Positions 33,221 through 43,167 of a DNA stretch of 64,000 bases are shown piece by piece (positions within the stretch are counted from its first letter, which is position 1; each line of letters opens with the position of its first letter). The notes beneath the pieces are model-generated. The model had not been told where the DNA came from. It saw nothing but the letters and a program-made list of their open reading frames with translations, and did not search any database. A program made the position numbers and the translations under genes. Location: contig CM051456.1 in NCBI GenBank assembly GCA_028274465.1, positions 7,627,545 to 7,691,544 of the forward strand. The letters are read 5' to 3'. The stretch comes from Plantago ovata (lineage: Eukaryota; Streptophyta; Magnoliopsida; Lamiales; Plantaginaceae).

Positions 33221-33518
33221 TTTACGGATAGAACTATAACTCTTCCAAAAGTTTAAATTGGTAGGGAGAAACGGAATCTAGTCATTTATATTAATTCTCC
33301 AACACTCCCCTACACTCGTGGTCGATTTCAACCTCTTTGGGAAGGTCATTCGAGTGGAAATTTAATATGATGCGGAGTTTGTCTCCGCGGAGATTCGAAC
33401 ACAGGTGGACGTAAGTCAGATGGATCTGATACCATGATAGAATTTCAACTTTCCCAAAAGTTTAAGTTGTTGGGGAGGAACGGAATCTAGTCGTTTATAT
33501 TAATTCTCCTACATTTAC
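33221..33518 (-). mobile_element. TRIM (terminal-repeat retrotransposon in miniature), complete with target duplication
   Basis: Two 79-bp direct terminal repeats (33226-33304 and 33435-33513) flank a 130-bp non-coding middle. A 5-bp target duplication TTTAC lies at 33221-33225 and 33514-33518. Read on the minus strand, the first repeat ends in CA and is followed at once by TGGTATCAGATCC (33422-33434), an initiator-Met tRNA primer site. A purine run (GAGTGTAGGGGAG, within 33304-33318) precedes the second repeat. The element has no coding capacity, so it was mobilised by an autonomous LTR element. The left repeat starts GG rather than TG. Confidence 0.88.
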
Positions 33519-34000
33519 AAGTAAAACCAAATTTCATGGTTTTTATACTCCTAGGCACCTGGTTAAAATAACAGGGGAAACACAGAACCAATCCAGTAAT
33601 ACCAAACAGTCACCTCCAATTCTCCATTGATGATTTGATGTAGCAAGTAATAAATTTATTGGCATCATACTAGCAAGTAACACAGCAGCATTCCAGGACA
33701 TTTTGGCCTTACCCCACTTCTCTAGTCTATAGATTTAGGTAACTCAAAATAATTCTATTCGCAAGGTTTCAAAGTTAGAAGTTACAAAGTAACCATTTTC
33801 ACCAGCAGATTCCACGAAAAGCATTTGCCACCTATGGATTGAATGCACACAACAAAAAAACACGAATTAAATTAAAGTAATATAATAAGCCGGTTGATTT
33901 ACCCAATTGCTTGACCTACCAATCAATTTTAATCCGTTGATCTTGCTTATCTAATTTCAATCTCGTGCGTACATGTGTCATTAGTTAATTAAAAGATGTA

Positions 34001-34160
34001 GGGTTCGAATCCGGTTGGCGTGATTTTTCTATATTATTTTTATTATTATTTTTATTGAAGTTGTTTGGTTCGAATCTTGTTGGCGTGATTTTTCTCTATT
34101 ATTTGTATCATTATTTTAGTTGAAGGTGTTGGGTTCGAATCTTATTGACGTAATTTTTTT
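34001..34160. repeat. 65-bp repeat, three tandem units with a tRNA B-box-like core
   Basis: GGTTCGAAT recurs at 34002, 34067 and 34132 (exact 65-bp spacing). Each is followed by C(C/T)(G/T)(G/A)TTGGCGTGATTTTTCT-like text. The core resembles the internal B box of Pol III genes. Confidence 0.8.
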
Positions 34161-34680
34161 CTTTTTTATTTATTCTCTTCTTAAATTTTTATTTTTTAAC
34201 ATAAAGTTGTATGACGTATTATACTTAATTTTAAAAATAACCATGATATGTTTTTATAAAAAAAGACATAATTTCTCCGTCCAATAATAAATATAACACT
34301 TGATTTTGTTGACTTTTTCTATGGTCATTTTAACTTATTATTCTTAAATCATATGATAAAAATAACTAAAAACATCATATTATGAAACTAGAATGTTTAT
34401 ATGAAGCACTTGACAATATATTCAACTGATGAAGAATACCAATTAACATGCGAAAAAGATGCATTGCAGATTTTGAAGTTGAATGTTTCCAAAGTCTAGA
34501 GATGTATATGATGGTTTAAAACAATAATAATGTTTTACAAAATTACGCTTCCCACGCGTAGCGTGTGACGCGGTTCCTAGTTATATATATGTTGAGAAAT
34601 CGTATCCATGACCAGGTTCTATCAGCTGAACAAAATAGAAAAAGAAGAAGAAATTCCGAAGTTCTTTTTGTTTGTTGATC

Positions 34681-34748
34681 AGGCGACACCCGCATTTGAA
34701 CGGGGGAAAGGATTTGCAGAATTTGTCTTACTGCTTGGCCATGCCGCC
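34681..34748 (-). pseudogene. tRNA-Cys(GCA)-like relic of plastid type
   Basis: The minus strand reads GGCGGCATGGCCAAGCAGTA..., has anticodon loop CTGCAAA (GCA) and ends TGTCGCCT. The acceptor stem pairs at all seven positions (one G-U). The sequence matches the organelle trnC type, not the usual nuclear tRNA-Cys. The anticodon stem lacks one base and no longer pairs, and the T stem has mismatches. It is therefore a decayed plastid-derived copy. Confidence 0.65.
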
Positions 34749-35377
34749 AAAATCATACAAAATCTATAAGAAAATTTTCCCAATTACTCAATTTTTATTT
34801 AACTTGTGGCTCCCGCTTTCCTTAATACTCCATTAGTCCATTGAAAACTGTAATTTAACTTCTTTATAAACACATAAGTCATATTATATGTTGTCAAAAT
34901 CCACCTATAGATGACAAACTTCACTTAATGTAGTTGAACAGAGAACATTAACTTTGATGGAAACCTCTATAGGGTCCTAAAGTGAATCCTTGACATAAGG
35001 TTAAATAGTAAAATAGCACAAGTGTTGGTGATTTAAAGTTTAAACCATGCACTGAAGTGAATCCATGAGGATCAGCAATGAATAAGACACATTGTAAAAA
35101 GAAAAAGTGACAACGGTTGTGAAGCAACCACGTCAAGAAAGTCCATGGTGTAGAGAAGTAGCAAATGTTAGAACCTGACTGGAAGCACATACATCAATGA
35201 GGATAGAAATCTTGATTTATTTCTAACTTTTTAACCACGCCATGTTACATTTTGTCAAGAGGAGCTATCCTATGTTCCTAACAGTACCATCAGATATTTC
35301 CAATCAAACTTATCTTCAAAGGACACACGGCCTAAATCTAATCACTTGTATGCTTAAAGTAATTACTCAACCTCCTA

Positions 35378-35459
35378 ACGTGGCACCTTGCATGCTAACA
35401 CCTGTTACACTCTGTGTCTCACGCTCTCGACTTTATGCATTTTTTCTTTCACTATATAA
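35378..35459 (+). promoter_or_regulatory. dehydrin-4 promoter: ABRE, RY element, TATA box
   Basis: ACGTGGC (35378-35384), RY motif GCATGC (35390-35395) and TATATAA (35453-35459) precede the ATG at 35555. Confidence 0.72.
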
Positions 35460-35554
35460 GTTCACTTAGACTCTTCATACCAATTCAGAACAAGCACAAG
35501 ACTTGAAGTTTCATATACAAACACATTCAAAAGTTTACAGTAAGAAAAGATATC

Positions 35555-36214
35555 ATGGCACAATACGGAGGAGGTCAATATGGTGGAGGAAGGCAAACCG
35601 ATGAGTACGGCAACCCAATTCAGGGTGGCGGAATGGGTGGTGGAATGGGTGGTGATCAGTACGGTGCCACCGGTGGACTCGGTGGCACACATGGTGGTCA
35701 GCAGCACATGACTGGTGGCCAGCAATATGGTACTACTGGCATGACTGGTCAAGGAACTCATGGTGCAGGTGCTGGAACTGGTGGCCTTAACTATGGCACT
35801 GGTGTTACTACTGCAGGTCACCGCCGCTCTGGCAGCTCAAGCAGCTCGGTATATATTAATTTGTAGTCTTGCTTGTTTCAACTTTCATGTTTTCTAAATT
35901 TAGATCTCGCAAGTGATGGTTATATTGATGATTTTTTTTGTGTATAACAGTCATCTGAGGATGATGGGATGGGAGGAAGAAGGAAAAAGGGACTCAAGGA
36001 CAAGATAAAGGAGAAGCTACCTGGTCATCATGGTGATCAGACACAACAGACTGCTGGTGCTGGATATGGCACCGGTACCGGCACCGGATATGGTACTGGA
36101 ACGGGTACAGGATATGGTGGGACTGGTGCTGGATATGGTGAGCAGCATGAGAAGAAGGGGATGATGGACAAGATCAAGGACAAGATCCCTGGAATGGGCG
36201 GAGGCAACCACTAG
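35555..36214 (+). CDS. dehydrin 4, YSK2-type (RAB-like)
   Basis: Two exons, 35555-35848 and 35951-36214, give 185 aa. The intron again sits within the serine run, here between SGSSSSS and SSEDDG. There is one Y-segment (TDEYGNP), a Gly/Thr/Gln-rich phi region, LNYGTG, HRRSG plus the S-segment, the basic RRKKG, and two K-segments ([14 protein letters not shown] and [15 protein letters not shown]). Between the K-segments lies a YGTGTGTG repeat, expanded relative to dehydrin 3. It is the tandem paralogue of dehydrin 3, with closer-to-consensus K-segments but one fewer Y-segment. Likely an ABA- and drought-induced protective protein. Confidence 0.95.
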
Positions 36215-37891
36215 ACCTGCCTACATTTCAGATCAGCCCATGGATTGAGTACTTGATTACTATGTCATGTCAATAATAACAATACCGTGCGGCTTTAGTT
36301 CTTAATAGTTGTTTGTATACTGGCTAAGTTGTAAAACCTGCTCCCCTGTGAGGAGGAGATAGGTACCTGTGTGTGTCTGAGTTGTTTTTCTATCTTCAGG
36401 TCATACCGGTTGCTTTTATGTCATGTATGTATTTTATGTGTGTTCTAATTAAAATATTGTCTTTTGGTCTAAGGTGCTTGAACTTCCTCTTTTCCTTTCC
36501 CAGTTAAAAAATCAGCAACAAAAATTACTACTAATATTCAAATTGCAATAGTTACACAAAATAAATAAAAATAAAATAAAGAGACTACTGGAAATAAGGA
36601 ACTTCAAATCAAGTTAATGGCCCTTGTATTTAGCCCACACATCACCTGCCATCCATCACACTCAAAAGTCTAAACTTACTTCCAGTGATACAATATTTGA
36701 ATTTTTCTGGATGCAATTTGAGATAATATTTAGGGTAAACTGAGTGAATAAGAGTGGCCAGATTAATCTATCACAGTCATGGATCACTGTATTCAGATAC
36801 TCAGTATCCAAATTGTGATCCATGAATATCCATGCATAGAAAGACAGCTCTCTGAGAATCACATGAAGAAGTGAGGAGGTCAAAATTCTCAAGGCATTAT
36901 TTGGCCTATGTTTGATTGCAGTGTTTGATTATTAGCAAATTTACAACATCAAAAGCCAAATCTTCAGATTTCCACAACTGCAGTAGGGTTCAGCTTAGAT
37001 ATTGCGGCAGGAGATCATATTTACTGATAACATGAAAGCTATAGATCCTAAAATCCACCATCTAAGTTTTTGTATTAGTAACTTTCTTCCCTTCTATTAA
37101 TTCTGAATCACCTGCTACTTTAAATTGAGAAATAGTTCAGCAAAAGCATAATTCTGTGGAAGCACCAGCAATTTTCTATCTCCACACATTTCAACCTCTT
37201 GATCTGTTCTCCATGTAGTTATGCATTTGAAACTGAAAATCTCATACATGAGTTCTAAGTGTTCAGACCTTCTTCACTAGGTGTTTGGCTGAACAGGATT
37301 TACTTTATTACTAATGTTGATTGTTTTAAGTAAAATGTTTTACTGTTCTTCCATGATTGGTTTTGGCTTGAAAGGAATATATATGGCAAGAGGTCAGGTC
37401 ACCTATGCGATGATGATCTTACAAGTAATAAAACTGATCTGAGTGATCTAACAGCAAATGACATAAATTTCTTCAACGGTAAGAATTCATAAGATGCCTC
37501 ATAGACAGTTTACAATATAAGATTAAACCAAATGTCATGGTTTTTTTTCCTCATGGGCACTTCGTTAAAATAACAGAGAAAACACAGAACTAATATAAAA
37601 CACCAGAAAGATAAAATCTCCATTTATACGCTGATTTGATGGAGCAAGTATAGTAAAGGTACACAGCAGCATTCCAGGAAATTATGAACTTATCACAACA
37701 TAGATTAGATTCTAAATTTCTAATGCACATAATAGCTAAATCAAAGAATTTGATTCTGAGTGAAGGGCAAGATATGAAAGTGAGAAGGTACAAAATTACC
37801 TTGCCTCCCCAGATTCCACTAAAAGCATTTCCACCCTTTGGCTTGAATGAACAGCAAGAACTATATGATGGCTGCCAATCCCACACTTCAA
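36215..37891. other. intergenic DNA between dehydrin 4 and the PPR gene
   Basis: Mostly the right part of duplication B. No coding region is supported. The two genes converge here. Confidence 0.5.
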
Positions 37892-39826
37892 TTACCAAAA
37901 GTTATTGCAGGAACACGTCCCCCCACGGAACTGATGGAACCTCATGTTATCTCTGATAATGATCTCCCTCCCAATAACTCGAGATGCGCCACACATGAAT
38001 ATATGGCAATCCTCACACATCCTCACATTTTTCACTATTCTAATGGCACTACCATCATCTGTTGAAATTAAACCATATGCCAGAGCTAGCTTTTCACTGT
38101 GATTCATCAATATTCGCCTTTTCTCTTTCTCACTCACATCATAAACCACCGAGCTCAGGTGTGGCTGATAACCATTTCTTTCCAGCATATTCATAATGTC
38201 AATGAGTGCTTCCCTAATTTCTACTGACCTAGGATGCGTTGTATCTCCCGCATAGAATTCTTGGATCACCCCTTTATCCCCTTCAACACAGCTAACGGCA
38301 GGAACTTTTCTCAAGCCCTTTTCCCTCATCAAAATTCTTACCTTGGAGACAGCTTCCCACCTTTCTGCTTTCGCATAAACATTTGCAAGCAATATATAGT
38401 TTGCAGTATTTTCAGGTTCCAGCTCAAATAGATGTCTAGCAGCAACTTCAGCAATATCCGGATTTGAATACATGCGACAAGATCCCAAGAGAGATCCCCA
38501 TACACCAGCACTAGGCGGCATTGGCATACTTTCGACAACCTTGAGTGCTTTCTCTAACTGACCGGTTCTCCCAAGAATATCGACCATGCAATTGTAGTGA
38601 TACACATCTGGTTTGACACCATAAGAATCCTCCATCATGTCAAACAAACGCTGTCCTTGCTCCGCCAACCCTGCATGACTACACGCGGTAAGAACCCCAT
38701 TGAAAGTCACTTCATTAGGCTTCACATTTGTTTTCACCATCTCCTCAAACAACTCTATAGCAGAAATTGCACGACCATGACTTGCAAGACCAAAAATCAT
38801 GGTACTATAAGAACTAACATTCTTTTCACGAATGCCCTCAAACACCTTGTAGGCATCATCGATGCTACCACATTTTGAGTACATATCAATCAGAGCCGCA
38901 CCAATATGATTGTCGTTCCTGGGGTGAAGGCCTGATCTTTCTGCCACATCCCTAACCCAATTCGCATACTTAACAGAACCCAACTGCGCACAAGCATTTA
39001 TAACCCCAACCAACGTCACGGAATCAATCCGTACACCTGCAGTTCGCATTCTCCTAAAGTACTCCAAGGCTTCTTTAGGTTTCGCATTCTGCACAAAACC
39101 CGTAACCATGGCAGTCCATGCCACCATGTCCTTCACATCCAGCCCACCAAACAGCACAACCGCAGCACCCATATCCCCATCTTTACCATACGCATCAATC
39201 AGCGACGTTGTGGCCATCAAATCCCTGTCAGGCATTTCATCAAACACCTTCCGCGCACAACCCAAACACCCACATTTCAAGTACATATCAATCAACACAT
39301 TCCCAACAACCAAATCCACATCAAACCCACCTAACTTCACACTCTCCCCGTGAATCTGCCGCCCGAACCAAACCTTTTTCTCACCATCACACGCCTTCAA
39401 CAACGTAGTAAGAGTGAACGACAAGGGCGTAGTTCCTCCCCTTCTCATGGAACTATAAACAAGCACAGACTCCCTAAACAATCCATCCTTCACGTACCCT
39501 CTGATTAAGGCAGTGTAAAGAAACGCATTAGGATATTTCACGTGAGAAAAGATACGAACTCCATAAGGCTGCATTGGGATACAGACATCCGATAGTCTTC
39601 GAACGAGCTTTGTAACGATGTAGGAAGAGTCGTGGAGGCATTTTCGGATAATGTAAGCGTGGGTTTTCTTGAGTTGGGCGAGGGTGGAGCAGTTGTCGAG
39701 GGTCGCAATGAGGTGGTGGGACTGCAACTGTTTGATTTGTTGCGGGTGAGAGAATGGGATGAAGTGGGATTTGGAGATGGTAGGTAATAATCCTCTCGTT
39801 ACAAGCTTCCTGGCGAATGACACCAT
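37892..39826 (-). CDS. PLS-class pentatricopeptide repeat protein with E and DYW domains
   Basis: One exon, 644 aa. The N-terminus (VSFARKLVTRGLLPTISKS) is basic and Ser/Arg-rich, like a mitochondrial or plastid transit peptide. Residues about 95-500 are PLS-type PPRs with phrases such as NVLIDMYLKCGCLGCARKVFDEMP, LIDMYSKCGSIDDAYKVFEGI and NGVLTACSHAGLAEQGQRLFD. E and E+ motifs follow, then a DYW deaminase-like domain. Its HSEKLALAYG supplies the HxE zinc/catalytic motif (H576, E578), with MCEDC (C604, C607) and a final HQFRGGTCSC. The last three residues are NFW, not DYW. Such proteins edit specific C residues to U in organelle transcripts. The target is unknown. Intronless structure is normal for the family. 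Confidence 0.95.
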   Translation of the reverse strand: MVSFARKLVTRGLLPTISKSHFIPFSHPQQIKQLQSHHLIATLDNCSTLAQLKKTHAYIIRKCLHDSSYIVTKLVRRLSDVCIPMQPYGVRIFSHVKYPNAFLYTALIRGYVKDGLFRESVLVYSSMRRGGTTPLSFTLTTLLKACDGEKKVWFGRQIHGESVKLGGFDVDLVVGNVLIDMYLKCGCLGCARKVFDEMPDRDLMATTSLIDAYGKDGDMGAAVVLFGGLDVKDMVAWTAMVTGFVQNAKPKEALEYFRRMRTAGVRIDSVTLVGVINACAQLGSVKYANWVRDVAERSGLHPRNDNHIGAALIDMYSKCGSIDDAYKVFEGIREKNVSSYSTMIFGLASHGRAISAIELFEEMVKTNVKPNEVTFNGVLTACSHAGLAEQGQRLFDMMEDSYGVKPDVYHYNCMVDILGRTGQLEKALKVVESMPMPPSAGVWGSLLGSCRMYSNPDIAEVAARHLFELEPENTANYILLANVYAKAERWEAVSKVRILMREKGLRKVPAVSCVEGDKGVIQEFYAGDTTHPRSVEIREALIDIMNMLERNGYQPHLSSVVYDVSEKEKRRILMNHSEKLALAYGLISTDDGSAIRIVKNVRMCEDCHIFMCGASRVIGREIIIRDNMRFHQFRGGTCSCNNFW

Positions 39827-40940
39827 TACCGAACCATTTCGTGAAGCGTTTCAGTTTTTTGACAGTCTTCCTTCCCGGGAGAGATGACAAACCGAAAACG
39901 TGTAATTGCATTTGGTCCCATCTACATACTTAACCAGCTTCCCTTTAATGTAAGCTGGATTTTAGTGTTTTTTTTCTCCAAAAAGTTATGTTTGTAAACA
40001 CTACCCCTACAACTTATGTAAATTTTAAGTAGTTTTTTACGAACATCCATCAAATTATATAAGCCAAATTTATCAACTTCTCTTTAAATTAAGCCACTTA
40101 TTTTAAGTTAAAACTATGGCAAACACCCATTAGCTACTCATAACAAGAGTAGTAAACATCGCAATAATAAAATAAAAGGAAGCAGATGGAGAATAGATGA
40201 TGATGGTTGTATTTCTTCGTTGTTATTCGAATGTGATCACGGATGGGGTTCTTTGGTGAATGATTAGGGTTTTTATGAAAAATTGATGGAAACTTGTCTT
40301 TTGTTTTCTCTTAGAGTTCGAAGGGGTCGGTTTTGAGAGGTGTTACTGCAAATATTTCAATGTCACATGAAGGTGTCATTGATACCTTCATGTTGTGCTC
40401 TTGACACCAATCTGATTGAGACTTGATATTTTATAATATTTTATTTTTCTTAACAAAAGGATCTTTGAAAATCTTATACCAAGAAAGACCCTAAAACAAG
40501 ATTAAGATTATTGAAGCCTAAAGTAATGCTTTCAACAACTACAATCTTAATTTCAAGAATATTTTCATTCAGTTGAAGAATATTTCTCGGATACTTATCT
40601 TGATATGAAGATGTTCAAAGACTATAAATACAAGAGCAAGACTCAACCAAAATTACACACATATATAATTTTGATCAAGCTTCCACATTATATACTTTGT
40701 AGCTTTTATGTGTTTTTTGCAACTAGTTTAGAAAACTGTTTAGTCCGAGAGATGCGACATATGCAACAACTTGTTTTTTGTAATACACAAGTCCACTATG
40801 GCCAATGGTCAAGTTGTTTTCACGCTCATACGAATGAAATACATTCTGGGACCAGAAGGCTCTAAGCTAGAGAGAGTATCGTTCAGTGGGTTATACTCCA
40901 AATTACACCTACAAAACAATTTTAGGAGTTAAACTAGATG
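39827..40940. other. intergenic DNA upstream of the PPR gene
   Basis: No gene is supported. The first few hundred bases presumably hold the minus-strand PPR promoter, but no TATA box is evident. Confidence 0.45.
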
Positions 40941-40942
40941 AC

Positions 40943-41202
40943 TACTCCTTCTGTCCCATTCCATTTTTCCAATTTGATTTTTTTCAGTCAACATCTTTTG
41001 AATTTGATCACAAATTGCTCGTAAACCATCTTAATATAATTTTTAACGAAATTATATTATGAGAATATAGTCTTCAAATTTCCATAATATAATTTTATTA
41101 TAGATTTTATCATTATACTTTAAGAGTACTTTGTAGTCAAAGTTGAACATCGTTGACCGAAAAAATCAAAAATGGATAGACTATGGTGGCACGGAGGGAA
41201 TA
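40943..41202. mobile_element. Stowaway-like (Tc1/mariner) MITE
   Basis: The 256-bp element 40945-41200 starts CTCCTTCTGTCCCA and ends TGGCACGGAGGGAA, the reverse complement TTCCCTCCGTGCCA. It is flanked by TA on both sides (40943-40944, 41201-41202). AT-rich and non-coding. Confidence 0.8.
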
Positions 41203-41244
41203 TTTAATTAAACAATAAGGGGAAAAGAAAGGAATAAAAACTCA

Positions 41245-41400
41245 CAGCAGAAAGTCATTTGGAGAATTGTTCCTTCCTGAGGTGCTTAAACTCATTTAAG
41301 CTCCGAGCATGTCCGATACTCGTATCCAAAGACCTAATCAACTCTAAACATGATACTAAATTTTGAACCGTATTTTGAAATGAATACGGTATTAGAATTA
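41245..41400. repeat. 150-bp direct repeat, copy 1 (copy 2 at 41705-41857)
   Basis: Shared text includes CAGAAAGTCATTTGGA, CGAGCATGT.CGATACTCGT, CCAAAG, CTAATCAACTCT, GATACTAAATT.TGAACCGTA and ATGAATACGGTAT. The 300 bp between the copies is non-coding. The pair could be terminal repeats of a small element or a simple duplication. Confidence 0.85.
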
Positions 41401-41704
41401 AACATGCAACCAAATAATATGAATAAGTGATAATAATAATAAGTTTCTTATATTTACATAAACTTCAATAGAAAGCGCATGTTTAAGAGCCCAGAACTCC
41501 GCAGTCACATTATCATATCCTAATATAAGCCTATATAAATTCTCCCTGCTCAAATTAGATGTTACTTTCAACAAAAATGAGTGTGTCAGATCTCTCAGAA
41601 AATTTCTACTTTACAACTATCATGAATTGAAGATCACTGTAGCAGCAAATAACCACCACATCGAGAGAGCGGGTTATAGATTTGATATTTGCATTAAAAA
41701 AAAC

Positions 41705-41857
41705 ACACATCAGAAAGTCATTTGGAAAACTGTTCATAAGGTGGTCAAACTCAATTAAGCTTCGAGCATGTTCGATACTCGTATCCAAAGGGCTAATCAA
41801 CTCTGAATATGATACTAAATTCTGAACCGTATTTTAAAATGAATACGGTATAAAATT
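41705..41857. repeat. 150-bp direct repeat, copy 2
   Basis: See copy 1. Confidence 0.85.
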
Positions 41858-43133
41858 TCTACCCGGAACCGACTAATATACCACCTTATTGTTCCGCAAA
41901 ATATATATTTCATGACTCCTAAATTATAAATTACTTTAAAATAAGCTATAATTTTCTTAGAAAGTCTTTGAATTCTCCAATCCAGAAAACCATATCCAGT
42001 ATAGTGGGAGTCAGGAGGGATAATATTCTCCAGATATATAGTAATCAAGTGAATACTTAATTTGCGGAGTAAACAAATAATCTAAAAAAAACAAACTCAA
42101 TTGGATTGTTACTATTATACTCGATATGAGAGTAACACTCGATATGAGATTAACACTCAATTTGATATTTGGAATTAAAATCTAAATGGGGTTACGGTGT
42201 ATAGCAACAAAATAAACACGTAACTTGAACATTATATAAATTACCAGATCCAGGTTCCAGAACAAAATAAGTTGAACCAATGCCACCCCAAAACCCCAAG
42301 AACTCCAATCCATCCTAAAATAAAAATGTAAAGTAATTAGATTAAAAAGATCATAATAAAGTCTTACATATTCCAAAACTAAGTTTTAAGATCAAATAGA
42401 TCTTAATGATGCGTAAGCCACTTTTCATATAATACATTTTCAAATACCAGGTCCATTTTGACATAACATCAAAACCATAACCAGTAGGTATACTAGATGT
42501 ATTAATATTTTGTATGATTGCCGCAGTGGACAACCGTAATGGATGATGTTCAATATGACGTTATATGAACTTTCTTTTTCATTTTTATTTATTTTACTTA
42601 TGTAGTTCAGATAACTTTCATCCCTGATTCTTCAAGTCTTTACAACATTTTTTACTGTAAGCATGAACTTGGCGAGTTAACATGAAATTCAAAGTATTAT
42701 GTGCAGTGTAAAATGTATGTATATCATTCAAAGTACACGATAATATATAAAACAATGCAATGTATTTGATCCAATTAATATAAGACACATCTAATTTTTT
42801 CAGGAGCTAGGCAAAACTTCATTGCTCGGTTTGCTTTCAGAAGTTCGAATTTGTTATTGATGGTTTCCACACTCATGAGGTGGCTTTTGCATTTGTGCCT
42901 GTTGTTGTATGAATATTAAGTTAGGAAACCTGATCAAATAGATTAAAATTAAATTAAATTGACAGTCTCAACAAAAGCTTCAACAAACAATTGTTATTAA
43001 TCCATGTTACCTGCGACAACCATGCCATGATGCCAAGCTCATCCCAGTACTCTGATCTTTCTCTACATACTGAGGATACTGAGGCAAGCAACTCAGCTTG
43101 GGATGAACATTTGACTTCATCATCTACAGTGAA

Positions 43134-43167
<34 letters not shown>

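Larger units (their letters stand above)
31330..33865. repeat. segmental duplication B, copy 1 (copy 2 at 34990-37870)
   Basis: It carries dehydrin 3 with about 0.6 kb of upstream and 1.3 kb of downstream DNA. Upstream landmarks shared with copy 2 are GACAACGGTTGTGAAG, CAACCACGTCAAG-like text and AGCAAATGTTAGAA. Downstream landmarks are GTAAAACCTGCTCCCCTGTG, ACACAGCAGCATTCCAGGA and CAGATTCCAC.AAAAGCATTT. Confidence 0.9.
33870..34985. other. intergenic DNA between the two copies of duplication B
   Basis: It contains a 65-bp tandem repeat, a truncated Stowaway-like terminus near 34277 (TTTCTCCGTCCAATAATAAA) and a tRNA-Cys relic. No coding region is supported. Confidence 0.5.
34990..37870. repeat. 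segmental duplication B, copy 2
   Basis: Carries dehydrin 4. The right end of similarity (AGATTCCACTAAAAGCATTT, near 37811) reaches within 30-80 bp of the PPR gene's stop codon. The TRIM of copy 1 is absent; the empty site AGTTTACAATA is visible at 37508-37518. Confidence 0.9.

Noticed and set aside
39108..39408. Plus-strand proline/threonine-rich frames over the PPR gene
   Set aside because: Antisense shadows of the intact minus-strand PPR coding sequence.
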